Part shown: in pieces, positions 15,362 to 24,485 of the stretch | Layout: each line of letters opens with the position of its first letter | Position numbering within the stretch: position 1 is the first letter of the stretch | DNA from: Acetobacteraceae bacterium | GTDB lineage: Bacteria > Pseudomonadota > Alphaproteobacteria > Acetobacterales > Acetobacteraceae | Direction: 5' to 3' | DNA: 62,221 nt | NCBI GenBank assembly: GCA_947455205.1 | Contig: CANGNF010000030.1 | Span: 1 to 62,221 of the forward strand | Position numbers and translations under genes: made by a program | The notes under the pieces: model-generated | Database searches by the model: none | Told to the model about the DNA's origin: nothing | The model's input: the letters and a program-made list of their open reading frames with translations, nothing else

Positions 15362-16548
15362 GCGCCCACCTGGCCAGTCCGCAGGCCGCCAACATGCTGA
15401 CGGCGGCGCTGGCCCGCACCGGCCCGCAGGACGCGCTGGCCCTGGCCCAGCTGGTGCGGGAAGCCGTGGCCGCCGGCGCCGAGCGCCAGGCGCTGCACCT
15501 GCGGATGTCCGGCCTGAACGACCGGCTGAAGGCGGAACATCACCACCGCCTGGTGCGGGAGGCGCTGGAGCCGCTGCTGCGGCCGACCCGCTCCCGCCTG
15601 TTCGAGCTGCCGAATGGCGACCTGGTGGCGGTGGTGCCGCCGCGCAGCAACCATGTGGACGTGGCCCGCGCCGCGCTGGACGTGCTGCTGCACGCCGATG
15701 GCGAGATGCCCGGCCAGGCCTATACCGTGCTGCGGCTGCCGCACCAGGCCGCCGCCCTGCTGGCGGTGGTGGAGGATTCGCTCGGCCCGGCCAGCGATGT
15801 GCCGCCGCCCACGCCCGGCGGCCGGTTCGACGCCGCCGGCCTGGCCGAGCTGGAGCGCGTGCTCGGCTCCGCCAGCCTGGCCGCGCATCTGCGCCAGCGC
15901 CCGGTCTGCCGGCTGCGCCCGGGCGGCCAGGGGCCGGAGCCGGAATGGCAGGAATACCGCGTCGCGACAGCGGAGCTCTGCGCCACGCTGCTGCCGGGCA
16001 TTGCCCCGGCCGGCATGCCCTGGCTGCACCGCCGGCTGAAGCGCCTGCTGGACCGCCGGCTGCTGGCGGAGCTGGCCCGGCCGGAGGATATCCGCCAACT
16101 CGGCCGCATCGGCCTGTCCCTGACCGTGCCTGGCCTGACCGACCCGGAATTCCTGCGGCTGGACGGCCTGCTGGGCCAGGATGCAAGGCGCCAGGTGACG
16201 CTGGGGCTGAGCGTGCAGGAGCTGCTGGCCGACCCCGAGGGCTTCGCCTTCGCCGCCAGCTTCTGCCGCACCCGCGGCTACCGCCTGGCGCTGGAGGAGG
16301 TGGAGGCGGCGACGCTGATGCTGCTGCCGATCACCGGCCAGGGGGCGGGCGCGCTGCCGGTGGACCTGCTGAAGCTGCGCTGGTCGCCGGCGCTGACCCT
16401 GCTGGGCGCCCGCCTGACCGAGGCGCTGCCCAGCCACCCCGACAGCGTGGTGCTGACCGGGGTGGACCGCGCCGCCGCCATCGGCTGGGGCTGGGAGCTG
16501 GGCATCACGCTGTTCCAGGGCAGCCTGGTCGGCGGGCGCGGGCGGTAG
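15358..16548 (+). CDS. Degenerate GGDEF/EAL-like protein B
   Basis: A 396-residue paralogue of the preceding protein. The N-terminal part has LHLRMSGLNDRLKAEHHHRL and FELPNGDLVAVVPPRS in the GGDEF position. The C-terminal part has EWQEYRVATAELCATLLP (where EAL proteins have ExLxR), then a GYRLALEEVEAATL segment, LPVDLLKLRWSPAL (compare lpvDxlKiD), and a terminal AIGWGWELGITLFQGSLVGG resembling the QGYxFxxP end of EAL domains. No catalytic acidic set is retained. Start ATG 15358 overlaps the stop of gene A, so the two are coupled and may form a heterodimer. Confidence 0.6.
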   Translation: MSAHLASPQAANMLTAALARTGPQDALALAQLVREAVAAGAERQALHLRMSGLNDRLKAEHHHRLVREALEPLLRPTRSRLFELPNGDLVAVVPPRSNHVDVARAALDVLLHADGEMPGQAYTVLRLPHQAAALLAVVEDSLGPASDVPPPTPGGRFDAAGLAELERVLGSASLAAHLRQRPVCRLRPGGQGPEPEWQEYRVATAELCATLLPGIAPAGMPWLHRRLKRLLDRRLLAELARPEDIRQLGRIGLSLTVPGLTDPEFLRLDGLLGQDARRQVTLGLSVQELLADPEGFAFAASFCRTRGYRLALEEVEAATLMLLPITGQGAGALPVDLLKLRWSPALTLLGARLTEALPSHPDSVVLTGVDRAAAIGWGWELGITLFQGSLVGGRGR

Positions 16549-16554
16549 CTCAAC

Positions 16555-16576
16555 GCCGCGCGACTTGGCGCGCGGC
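16555..16576 (+). other. GC-rich hairpin upstream of the ABC ATPase gene
   Basis: GCCGCGCG (16555-16562) pairs with CGCGCGGC (16569-16576) around ACTTGG. It lies between gene B and the ABC ATPase start at 16591 and has no T tract. It may weaken read-through or simply be a structured leader. Confidence 0.4.
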
Positions 16577-16590
16577 ACCCAAGCCGGCAT

Positions 16591-17349
16591 ATGCAGGGCA
16601 TGGAAACCCCCGCCCTGCTGGTCGAGAACCTGACCAAACGCTACCGGCCGGACGCCCCGCCGGCGGTGGACGGCCTCAGCTTCAGCCTGCCGCGCGGCCA
16701 GGTGATGGGGCTGCTGGGCGGCAATGGCGCCGGCAAGACCACCACCATCGCCATGCTGCTGGGGCTGCTGGTGCCAAGCTCCGGCCGCGTCGTCGCGCTG
16801 GGGCACGACATGGCGACGGACCGCTTCAGCGCGCTGGCGCGGATGAACTTCTCCTCCCCCTACCTGGCGCTGCCGGCCAAGCTGACGGTGGTGGAGAACC
16901 TGCGCGTCTATGGCCACCTGTACGACGTGACGGGGCTGGAGGCGCGCATCGCCGACCTGTCGGACCAGCTCCAGCTCGGCGGCTTCATCAACCGCGCCGC
17001 CGGCGACCTGAGCGCCGGGCAGAAGACCCGCGTCGCGCTGGCTAAGGCGCTGATCAACACGCCCGACCTGCTGCTGCTGGACGAACCCACCGCCAGCCTG
17101 GACCCCGATACCGGCGACTGGGTCCGCAGCTGGCTGGAACGCTACCGCGCCGAGACCGGCTGCGCGATCCTGCTGGCCAGCCACAACATGGCCGAGGTGG
17201 AGCGGCTGTGCGACCAGGTGCTGATGCTGAAGCAGGGCCAGGCGGTGGACCGCGGCAGCCCGGCGGAGCTGCTGGCCAAGTACAGCCGCGACGACATGGA
17301 GCAGGTCTTCCTGGACATCGCCCGCGGCCGCCAGGGCGTGCAGGCATGA
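16591..17349 (+). CDS. ABC transporter ATP-binding protein
   Basis: A 252-residue ABC ATPase: Walker A GGNGAGKTT near residue 46, Q-loop region MNFSSPYLALP, signature LSAGQKTRVALAKAL, Walker B LLLLDEPTASLDP, and switch His in LLASHNMAEVERL. The Q-loop lacks the usual Gln, with Asn-Phe-Ser in its place. This resembles CcmA/NodI-type ATPases of ABC-2 exporters. The matching permease is at 19615-20421, beyond a glycosyltransferase gene that starts 19 bases downstream. An ATG at 16600 (METPALLVENL) is an equally good start. Confidence 0.9.
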   Translation: MQGMETPALLVENLTKRYRPDAPPAVDGLSFSLPRGQVMGLLGGNGAGKTTTIAMLLGLLVPSSGRVVALGHDMATDRFSALARMNFSSPYLALPAKLTVVENLRVYGHLYDVTGLEARIADLSDQLQLGGFINRAAGDLSAGQKTRVALAKALINTPDLLLLDEPTASLDPDTGDWVRSWLERYRAETGCAILLASHNMAEVERLCDQVLMLKQGQAVDRGSPAELLAKYSRDDMEQVFLDIARGRQGVQA

Positions 17350-17368
17350 CCCGCGCCGACCACCCGGC

Positions 17369-19618
17369 ATGGCGCTAGGCCCGTCGCGCGCGGCGGCGGC
17401 GGCCAGCCTGGCCGACGCCCTGCGCCAGCACGCCGCCGGCAAGGCGGCATTGGCTGAACGGCTGTGCCGCAAGGCGCTGGGCCAGGACCCGCGCCTGGCG
17501 GAAGCGCACAACCTGCTGGGCGTGCTGGCGCTGCAACGCGGCGCGCTGGAGGATGCCGCGGCGGCGATCGGCCAGGCGGTGCGGCTGCAGCCGGCGCATG
17601 CGCCCCATCGCTCCAACCTGGCGGCGGTGCTGCAACGCGCCGGCCGCCCGGCGGAGGCGGCGGCAACGCTGCGCGAGGCGGTGGCGCTGGCCCCCGGCGA
17701 CGCCACGCTGCACTTCAACCTGGGCACGGTGCTGCATCGGCTGGGCCGCCCGGCCGAGGCCGCCGCCAGCCTGCGCGCCGCGCTGGCGCTGCGGCCGGAC
17801 CACCATGAGGCGCACAACAACCTGGGCAATGCCCTGGCCGCGCTGGACCAGCACGCGGCGGCGGCGGCCAGCTATCGCCAGGCGCTGGCGCTGCGGCCGG
17901 ACTATGCCGAGGCGCATCACAACCTGGGCCTGGCCGAGCGCGCCCTGGGCGATGCCACCGCCGCCGCCGCCAGCTACCGCCGCGCCCTGGCGCTGCGCCC
18001 GGCCTATCCGGAGGCGCTGAACAACCTGGGCGCCGTGCTGCTGGACCTGGCGCAGCCCGAGGCCGCCGCCACCGCCTTCCGCCAGGCGCTGGCGCTGCGG
18101 CCGGACCATGCGGGCACGCTGAACAACCTGGGCAACGCGCTGGAGGATTTGGGCGAGGCCGCCGCCGCGCTGGACTGCCGCAGCCGCGCCGTGGCGCTGG
18201 ACCCCGAGGACGCCGCGTTGCAGCTGGACCTCTGCATGGCCAGCCTGCCGATAGCCCCGGAGACGGTGGCGCAGAGCCTGGCCGCCGCCGGCGACTTCGC
18301 CACCGCGCTGGAGCGGCTGGAGGACTGGGCCGCCGACCCCGCCCGCCTGGCGCGGCTGGGCCAGGCGGTCGGCCATGCCTGGCCGTTCTACCTGAACTAC
18401 CGCCCCGGCCATCCGCGCCCGCTGCTGGCCCGCTTCGGCGCGCTGATGCATCGCGCCGCCGTCGCCGCCTGGGGTCAGCGCCCGGTGGCGCCGCCGCCGC
18501 GCGGCCGGGTGCGGCTGGGCATCGTCTGTGGCTTCATCCGCCGCCATTCGGTCTGGGACGTGGTGCTGCGCGGCGTGGTGGAGGCGCTGGACCGCGACCG
18601 GTTCGAGCTATGCCTCTACCACACCCGGCCGGAGACCGACGCCGAGACCGGCTGGGCGCGCGGCCAGGCCGACAGCTTCGTCCAGGGGCCGCTGCCCACC
18701 GCCGCCTGGTTGGAACAACTCCGCGCCGACCAGCCGGACGTGCTGCTCTACCCCGAGGTCGGCATGGACGGCACCAGCGCCCGGCTGGCGTCGCTGCGGC
18801 TGGCGCCGGTACAGGCGGCGCTGTGGGGCTGCCCGGTCACCACGGGGTTGCCGACGATCGACCTGTTCTTCTCGGGCGATGCGCTGGAGGCCGCCGATGC
18901 CGCCGGCAACTACACCGAGACCATGGCCCGGCTGCCCGGCACCGGCGTGCTGACCAGGCTGCCCGCCATCGCCGCCGCCCCCGCGGCGCTGGACCTGCCG
19001 CCCCGCGAGCAGGCGATCCGCTTCATCCTGTGCCAGACCCCCTACAAGGCCGACCCCGCGGATGACGCGCTGGTGGTGGCGCTGGCGCAGGCGGTGGCGC
19101 CCAGCCTGTTCTGGGTGGCTCAGCCGGCGCAGCATGGCTGGGCGGCGGCGCGGCTGCTGCAGCGCTGGCAGGCCGCCTTCGTCGCCGCCGGGCTGGACCC
19201 CGGGCGGGTGCGGCCGCTGCCCTGGTTGCCGCGCGACCAATTCCTCGGCCTGCTGGACGAGATGGACATCTACCTGGACTGCCCGGCCTTCTCCGGCTTC
19301 ACCACCGCCTGGCAGGCGCTGCATCGCGGCCTGCCGATCCTGACGCTGGAAGGCCCGCTGCTGCACCAGCGCCTGGCCGCCGGGCTGCTACGCGCGGTCG
19401 GCCAGGCGGAAACCGTGGCCGGCAGCGCCGCCGACTACCTCGGCATCGCCCAGCGCCTGGCCGACGAAGTGCGTGCCGGCGCGCCGATGGCGGCACGCCG
19501 CGCCGCCCTGCGCGCCGCCGCCCCGCTGGCCGATGGCCGCGCCGACGCGATCCGCGCGTTGGAGGACCACCTGCTGGCCCGGCTGGCCGCAAACCCGCCT
19601 TCGAGGATCTCAGCATGA
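17369..19618 (+). CDS. TPR protein with O-GlcNAc-transferase-like (GT41) domain
   Basis: A 749-residue protein. Residues about 15-270 hold seven or more tetratricopeptide repeats ending in ALALRPD-x-AEAHNNLG type motifs. Residues about 370-740 resemble the catalytic half of O-GlcNAc transferases: RLGIVCGFIRRHSVWDVV, DVLLYPEVGMDGT, APVQAALWGCPVTTGLPTIDLFFS, then FILCQTPYKADP, RVRPLPWLPRDQFLGLLDEMDIYLD and FSGFTTAWQALHRGLPIL. It would transfer a sugar from a nucleotide donor, probably to protein. It lies between the ATPase and permease of one ABC exporter and overlaps the permease start (ATGA). Confidence 0.87.
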   Translation: MALGPSRAAAAASLADALRQHAAGKAALAERLCRKALGQDPRLAEAHNLLGVLALQRGALEDAAAAIGQAVRLQPAHAPHRSNLAAVLQRAGRPAEAAATLREAVALAPGDATLHFNLGTVLHRLGRPAEAAASLRAALALRPDHHEAHNNLGNALAALDQHAAAAASYRQALALRPDYAEAHHNLGLAERALGDATAAAASYRRALALRPAYPEALNNLGAVLLDLAQPEAAATAFRQALALRPDHAGTLNNLGNALEDLGEAAAALDCRSRAVALDPEDAALQLDLCMASLPIAPETVAQSLAAAGDFATALERLEDWAADPARLARLGQAVGHAWPFYLNYRPGHPRPLLARFGALMHRAAVAAWGQRPVAPPPRGRVRLGIVCGFIRRHSVWDVVLRGVVEALDRDRFELCLYHTRPETDAETGWARGQADSFVQGPLPTAAWLEQLRADQPDVLLYPEVGMDGTSARLASLRLAPVQAALWGCPVTTGLPTIDLFFSGDALEAADAAGNYTETMARLPGTGVLTRLPAIAAAPAALDLPPREQAIRFILCQTPYKADPADDALVVALAQAVAPSLFWVAQPAQHGWAAARLLQRWQAAFVAAGLDPGRVRPLPWLPRDQFLGLLDEMDIYLDCPAFSGFTTAWQALHRGLPILTLEGPLLHQRLAAGLLRAVGQAETVAGSAADYLGIAQRLADEVRAGAPMAARRAALRAAAPLADGRADAIRALEDHLLARLAANPPSRISA

Positions 19619-20421
19619 CCCGCGCCTCGCTGCGCCGCATCTACGCGCTGATCTACCGGCACACCTCGCTGTACCGGCATTCCTGGCCGCGCGTGGTGGA
19701 GCTGGCCTATTGGCCGGTGCTGGAGATGCTGGTCTGGGGCATGACCACCAAGTACCTGGCCGCCACCGGCGCACCCGGTGCCGCCACCATGACGGTCGCT
19801 GCCCTGCTGGGCGGCGCGCTGCTGTGGGAGATCACGCTGCGCGCCCAGATGGGCATGACCTTCTCCTTCATGGAGGAGATCTGGTCCCGCAACCTCGGCC
19901 ATATCAGTGTCTCGCCGCTGCGCCCGTGGGAGTTCGTGCTGGGGCTGATGGGCATGTCGGTGCTGCGGCTGTCCATCGGCATCACGCCCGCCATGCTGCT
20001 GGCCTGGCTGCTCTATGGCTTCGGCATCTTCGACATGGGGCCGGTGGTGGTGCTGTTCTTCATCGCCCTGGCCATCACCGGCTGGGCGGTGGCGCTGGGC
20101 GTCACCGCGCTGATCCTGCGCCATGGCGCCGGCGCCGAGGCGCTGGCCTGGTCCGTGGTCTATGGCCTGACCCCCTTCGCCTGCGTGTTCTACCCGCTGG
20201 CCTCGCTGCCCTGGTGGGTGCAGCCGGTGGCGCAGGCGCTGCCGCTGGCGCATATCTTCGAGGGCATGCGCCAGGCGTTGGCCGGCGGCGGCGTGGCCTG
20301 GGGGCACCTGGGCTGGGCCTTCGCGCTGGCCTTCTTCTGGCTCGGCGCCATGGCGCTGCTGTTCCGCAGCCAGTTCCACGGGGCGCGGGTCCGCGGCGCC
20401 CTGCTCAACATCGGCGAATAG
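19615..20421 (+). CDS. ABC-2 type transporter permease
   Basis: A 268-residue membrane protein with about six hydrophobic segments, including VVELAYWPVLEMLVWGMTTKYL, VVVLFFIALAITGWAVALGV and a final LGWAFALAFFWLGAMALLF. PLAHIFEGMRQALAGG before the last segment is typical of ABC-2 permeases exporting lipids, polysaccharides or drugs. Its ATG overlaps the end of the GT41-like gene, and the ATPase lies upstream of that gene, so the three form one transcription unit. The exported substrate is unknown; a glycan or glycosylated product would suit the context. Confidence 0.87.
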   Translation: MTRASLRRIYALIYRHTSLYRHSWPRVVELAYWPVLEMLVWGMTTKYLAATGAPGAATMTVAALLGGALLWEITLRAQMGMTFSFMEEIWSRNLGHISVSPLRPWEFVLGLMGMSVLRLSIGITPAMLLAWLLYGFGIFDMGPVVVLFFIALAITGWAVALGVTALILRHGAGAEALAWSVVYGLTPFACVFYPLASLPWWVQPVAQALPLAHIFEGMRQALAGGGVAWGHLGWAFALAFFWLGAMALLFRSQFHGARVRGALLNIGE

Positions 20422-20429
20422 GAGCCGTC

Positions 20430-21059
20430 ATGCCCGAGCCAACCAGGCTGTTCCTGATCCGCCACGCCCTGGTGGAACCCAGCGCCCGCGCCATGCTGTA
20501 CGGCGCCATGGACGTGCCGCTCTGCGCCGTGGCGCTGCAGGAGGAAGCGGCGCTGTATCGCTGGCTGGCCGCCCGGCTGCCGCGCCCGGCGCATTGGGTC
20601 ACCTCCCAGCTTGCCCGCACCAAGGCGACGGCGGCGGCCATCTTCGCCGCCGGCTACCCGGCCCAGCCGCTGGCCACCGAACCCGACCTGGCCGAGCAGC
20701 ACCTTGGCGAATGGCAGGGGATTCCGCATGAGGCGCTGGTGGAGAAGCTGCGCCACCCGCCGCACCCGTTCTGGCCGCACGCCGCCGAGGAGGAGCCGCC
20801 GGGCGGCGAAAGCTTTGCCCAGGTGCGTGCCCGCGTCGGCCCGGTGCTGGACCGGCTGGCCGAACGGCACCCCGGCGAGGATGTGGTGATCGTGGCGCAT
20901 GGCGGCAGCATCCGCGCCAGCCTGGCGCATGCCATGGACCTCAGCGGCCACCAGGCGCTGGCCTTCAGCATCCGCAACCTGGGCCTGACCCGGCTGGAGA
21001 AGCAGGGGACGGACTGGCGCGTGGCGGCGGTGAACGAGGAACCCTGGGTGCTGGCCTGA
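20430..21059 (+). CDS. Histidine phosphatase family protein
   Basis: A 209-residue phosphoglycerate-mutase-like phosphatase. FLIRHALVEP supplies the nucleophilic His, with Ala in place of the usual Gly after it; SQLARTKATAAAI gives the second Arg, EQHLGEWQG the Glu, and VIVAHGGSIRASLA the proton-donor His. A GGAG Shine-Dalgarno starts 9 bases before ATG 20430 and 8 bases separate it from the permease, so it closes the exporter operon. The substrate is unknown; a sugar phosphate is plausible. Confidence 0.88.
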   Translation: MPEPTRLFLIRHALVEPSARAMLYGAMDVPLCAVALQEEAALYRWLAARLPRPAHWVTSQLARTKATAAAIFAAGYPAQPLATEPDLAEQHLGEWQGIPHEALVEKLRHPPHPFWPHAAEEEPPGGESFAQVRARVGPVLDRLAERHPGEDVVIVAHGGSIRASLAHAMDLSGHQALAFSIRNLGLTRLEKQGTDWRVAAVNEEPWVLA

Positions 21060-21082
21060 GACGCCCTGGCCCCTGACGAACG

Positions 21083-22513
21083 CTAAGGCCTGGGCAGCCG
21101 CAGCACCGCGGCCAGCCCCGGCGGCTCGGTGCCCGGCCGTGCATCAGCCAGCACCAGCTCGCCGCCATGCAGGTGCGCCACGGCCTGCACCAGGGAAAGC
21201 CCCAGCCCGCTGCCCGGCGTGGCCCTGGCCTTGTCGGCGCGGAAGAAGCGTTCCCCGGCGTGGCTGCGATCCTCGGCCGGCATGCCCGGCCCGTCATCCG
21301 CCACGGTGATCTCGATGCCCGGTTCCGCCGCCTCCGCCGAAAGCCGGATGGTGCCGCCGGGCGGGCTGAACTTGATGGCGTTGTCCAGCAGGTTGGCCAC
21401 CGCCTGCAGCAGCAGGTCGCGGTCACCCACCAGCGGCAGGTGTTCCGGCAGCGCCGTCTCCAACGTTTGGCCGCGCGCCTCCGCCGCCACGGCGTAGAAC
21501 TCCGCCACATCGGCCAGCACCGGCACCATGTCGAAGGGCGCGAAGGCGGCGCGGCGCGCGCCCGCCTCGGCCTCGGCAATGCGCAGCAGCGCCTGGAAGA
21601 TCCGGCTGATGTTGTCCAGGTCGGCAATGCCCTGCTCCACCGCGCCGCGCAGCGCCTCGCCCTCGGCGGTGCGGGCCGGCGGCGCCGCGGCCAGCGCTTC
21701 CTCCAGCTTGGCGCGGGCGCGGGCGATCGGCGTCCGCAGGTCGTGCGCGATGGCGTCCGAGACCCCGCGCACGCCGGCCATCAGCGTGGCGATCCGGTCC
21801 AGCATGGTGTTCAACGTCTGCGCCAGGCGGTCGAACTCGTCATCCCGGCCGGACAGCGGCACGCGGTGCGCCATGTCGCCACCGGCGATGGCGATGGAGG
21901 TCTCGAACGCCGCGCCCAGCCGGCGTTGCAGCGCGCGGCGGATCAGCCAGGCGCCGGCCAGCGCGAACAGCACCACGGCGCCGGAGGCATAGACCACGCC
22001 CTCGGTCAGCAGCCGGCGCAACTCCACCCGCTGGTCCTCGTCACGGCCGATCAGCAGTTGCAGGCCCGGCAGGTCCAACCGGTGCAGCCGGGCCTGGCTG
22101 GCGTTGTTGTCATGCGTGACCCGGGTGCGGAACCAGGCGCCATCCGGCGGCGTGTCGCCGGGCCAATCCTCCAGGTTGCCGGCCAGCCGGCGCGGCGGCG
22201 CGCCGTCCGCCACCTGGCGAAGCAGGTAGATGCTCTCATTCTCCACATCCACCGTGATGCGGTCCTCGATCGCCTCGGCCAGCCCGGCGGCGCCGGCCTC
22301 GCGCCAGCGTTCGGTCAGGGCGATGGCGTCGGCGCGGATCGCGGCGTCGGTCTGCCGGTCCAGCGCGATGGCGGTGGCCCACCACAGCACGCCGACCATG
22401 GCGATGGCGGCCACGCTGAACATGGCCGCGAACAGCACGGCGAAGCGGAAGCCGGCGCTGGCCAGCAGCCGCGGCGGGCGGATGGTGGTGGGCGCCGCGG
22501 CGAATTTCAGCAT
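21083..22513 (-). CDS. HAMP-domain sensor histidine kinase
   Basis: A 476-residue membrane kinase. There are two transmembrane segments (about 22-50 and 172-195) around a periplasmic sensor domain, then a HAMP linker (LQRRLGAAFETSIAIAGGD). The H-box is VSDAIAHDLRTPIARAR, the N-box NLLDNAIKFSPPGG, and the ATP lid regions VADDGPGMP and GSGLGLSLV. It lies 13 bases downstream of its OmpR-type response regulator. The protease gene upstream suggests envelope stress sensing, but the signal is not evident. Confidence 0.92.
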   Translation of the reverse strand: MLKFAAAPTTIRPPRLLASAGFRFAVLFAAMFSVAAIAMVGVLWWATAIALDRQTDAAIRADAIALTERWREAGAAGLAEAIEDRITVDVENESIYLLRQVADGAPPRRLAGNLEDWPGDTPPDGAWFRTRVTHDNNASQARLHRLDLPGLQLLIGRDEDQRVELRRLLTEGVVYASGAVVLFALAGAWLIRRALQRRLGAAFETSIAIAGGDMAHRVPLSGRDDEFDRLAQTLNTMLDRIATLMAGVRGVSDAIAHDLRTPIARARAKLEEALAAAPPARTAEGEALRGAVEQGIADLDNISRIFQALLRIAEAEAGARRAAFAPFDMVPVLADVAEFYAVAAEARGQTLETALPEHLPLVGDRDLLLQAVANLLDNAIKFSPPGGTIRLSAEAAEPGIEITVADDGPGMPAEDRSHAGERFFRADKARATPGSGLGLSLVQAVAHLHGGELVLADARPGTEPPGLAAVLRLPRP

Positions 22514-22526
22514 GGCGGCGCCGCCG

Positions 22527-23207
22527 CTACGGCTCCGCCCGTATCATGTAGCCGGCGTTGCGGACGGTGTGGATCAGCGGCTTCTCGAAGCCCTTGTCGA
22601 TCTTCTGCCGGAGGCGGGAGACGTGCACGTCGATCACGTTGGTCTGCGGGTCGAAGTGGTAGTCCCACACCTTCTCCAGCAGCATGGTGCGGGTCACCAC
22701 CTGGCCGGCATGGCGCATCAGGTGCTCCAGCAGGCGGAACTCGCGCGGCTGGATGTCGATCCGCTTGCCGCCGCGCATGACGATCCGGCTCAGCAGGTCC
22801 AGCTCCAGGTCGGCGACGCGCAGCTTGGTCGCCGGCGCATCCACGCTCGGCCGGCGCCCCAGCGCCTCCACCCGCGCCAGCAGCTCGGCGAAGGCGAAAG
22901 GCTTGGTCAGGTAGTCGTCGCCGCCGGCCTTCAGGCCCTTCACCCGCTCATCCACGCCGCTCAGCGCCGAAAGGAACAGCACCGGGGTGCGGTTGCCCTG
23001 GCTGCGCAGCGTCTCCACCAGGCGCACGCCATCCACGCCGCCCGGCAGCATGCGGTCCAGCACCAGCAGGTCGAATTGCTCCGACGCCGCCAGGAACAGC
23101 CCGTCCCGGCCATTGCCGGCGTGCTCCACGTTATGGCCGGCTTCCTGCAATCCCTTGCGGACGAAGCGTGCAACCTCGGCGTCGTCTTCCACCAGCAGGA
23201 TGCGCAT
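22527..23207 (-). CDS. OmpR-family response regulator
   Basis: A 226-residue two-component regulator. The receiver domain has the acidic pair E7-D8-D9, phosphoacceptor D51 (LLVLDRMLPGG) and the conserved Lys in YLTKPF. The C-terminal winged helix reads IDIQPREFRLLEHLMRHAGQ, with NVIDVHVSRLRQKID as recognition helix. It is transcribed with the sensor kinase downstream. A 122-bp gap separates it from the protease gene and could hold its own promoter. Confidence 0.94.
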   Translation of the reverse strand: MRILLVEDDAEVARFVRKGLQEAGHNVEHAGNGRDGLFLAASEQFDLLVLDRMLPGGVDGVRLVETLRSQGNRTPVLFLSALSGVDERVKGLKAGGDDYLTKPFAFAELLARVEALGRRPSVDAPATKLRVADLELDLLSRIVMRGGKRIDIQPREFRLLEHLMRHAGQVVTRTMLLEKVWDYHFDPQTNVIDVHVSRLRQKIDKGFEKPLIHTVRNAGYMIRAEP

Positions 23208-23329
23208 CTCTCACTCCTCCGGCCCCTTTGGCGGGGCGCCTTACCCAGTCGATTCGGCCGTGCAGTCTAGCCGGGCGTGGCCGCCGCCGAGGTTAACTTG
23301 CCCCAAGGTAGCACAACCGTGCGGCCGCT

Positions 23330-24418
23330 TCACTCGATGCGTCCGGCGCCGCTGGTGGCCGGCCGGCGACCGACCTGCACCGGGATTTCCTGCGGCCGGC
23401 CGTCGCGCAGCACCGTCACCCGCACCGTCTGCCCCGGCTGCACCGCCGCCACGGCGCGCACCAGGATTCGGGAGCTGTCCACCCGGTCGCCGTTGATGGC
23501 CAGCACCGTGTCGCCGTTCCGCAGCCCCGCCCGCGCCGCCGGGCTGCCGCGTTCCACCCCGGCCACCACCACGCCACGGCCGGCGGCGCCCGGCTCGGCC
23601 GCCTGGTCGCGCACCGAAACCCCCAGCCAGCCGCGCTCCACCCGGCCACCGCGCATCAGCGCCTCGATCACCGGACGGGCGATATCCGACGGCGTGGCGA
23701 AGCTGATGCCGGCATAGGCGCCGGTGGGCGAATAGATCGCGGTGTTGATGCCGATCACCTCGCCCGCCGCGTTGAACAGCGGGCCGCCGGAATTGCCCGG
23801 GTTCACCGCCGCATCGGTCTGGATGAAATCGTCGAAAGGTCCGACCCCAATCTCCCGCCCCCGCGCCGAGACGATCCCAACCGTGACGGTGCCGCCCAGC
23901 CGGAACGGATTGCCCGCCGCCAGCACCCAGTTGCCCACGCGCATCGCCGCCGAATTGCCCCAGGGCACCGAGGGCAGCGGGGTGCGGCTTTCCACCTTCA
24001 GCAGCGCCAGGTCGGTGGCTTCGTCCAGGGCGACGATCCGCGCCGGCAGTTCCGTGCCGTCCTGCAGCGCCACCACCACCCGCGTGGCATTGCCGACGAC
24101 ATGGTTGTTGGAGACGACGAAGCCGGCGGAATCCACGATGAAGCCGGAGCCGGCGCCCGCCACCTCCTGCCGGCGGCGGTTGCGGAACAGCCGCTCATAC
24201 GGCGTGCCGCGCAGCTCCTGCGGCATCTCGCCGGACTGCTCCGAGGTGACGGCGATGTTGACCACCGCCGGCAGGATCCGCTCCGCCAGGTCGGCGAAGT
24301 CGGGCAGGAAGGCGGCGCCGCGCTGGGCCACCGCCGGCCCCGGCTGCTGCGCGCAGCCGGCGACGGAAAGGCCCAGCAGCCCGAGGCCGAGACCGCGACG
24401 GTTCATCGAGGGGGACAT
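23330..24418 (-). CDS. Trypsin-like serine protease, DegQ/DegS type lipoprotein
   Basis: A 362-residue periplasmic protease. A lipoprotein leader is visible (MNRRGLGLGLLGLSVAGCAQ, lipobox LSVAGC). The catalytic triad is His in SNNHVVG, Asp in EATDLALLK and Ser in GNSGGPLF, followed by one PDZ domain (GWLGVSVRD to VQVGRR). With a single PDZ and about 360 residues it resembles DegS more than DegP. ATG 24406 would start exactly at the lipoprotein leader. It would cut misfolded envelope proteins. The linked two-component genes downstream suggest joint control. Confidence 0.92.
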   Translation of the reverse strand: MSPSMNRRGLGLGLLGLSVAGCAQQPGPAVAQRGAAFLPDFADLAERILPAVVNIAVTSEQSGEMPQELRGTPYERLFRNRRRQEVAGAGSGFIVDSAGFVVSNNHVVGNATRVVVALQDGTELPARIVALDEATDLALLKVESRTPLPSVPWGNSAAMRVGNWVLAAGNPFRLGGTVTVGIVSARGREIGVGPFDDFIQTDAAVNPGNSGGPLFNAAGEVIGINTAIYSPTGAYAGISFATPSDIARPVIEALMRGGRVERGWLGVSVRDQAAEPGAAGRGVVVAGVERGSPAARAGLRNGDTVLAINGDRVDSSRILVRAVAAVQPGQTVRVTVLRDGRPQEIPVQVGRRPATSGAGRIE

Positions 24419-24485
24419 GGGCAGGCGCTTCCTGGAGTCGGGGGAGGGATATGCTGCGCCAAAGCTGGGGCCGGCGCATCGTTCC

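Noticed and set aside
13297..17829. A 1510-codon open frame on the minus strand, and similar long antisense frames elsewhere (1747-4860, 26679-29078, 51192-54005).
   Set aside because: They lie opposite well-supported genes, have low-complexity Arg/Ala/Gly/Pro composition and match no family. High GC content makes stop codons rare in these frames.
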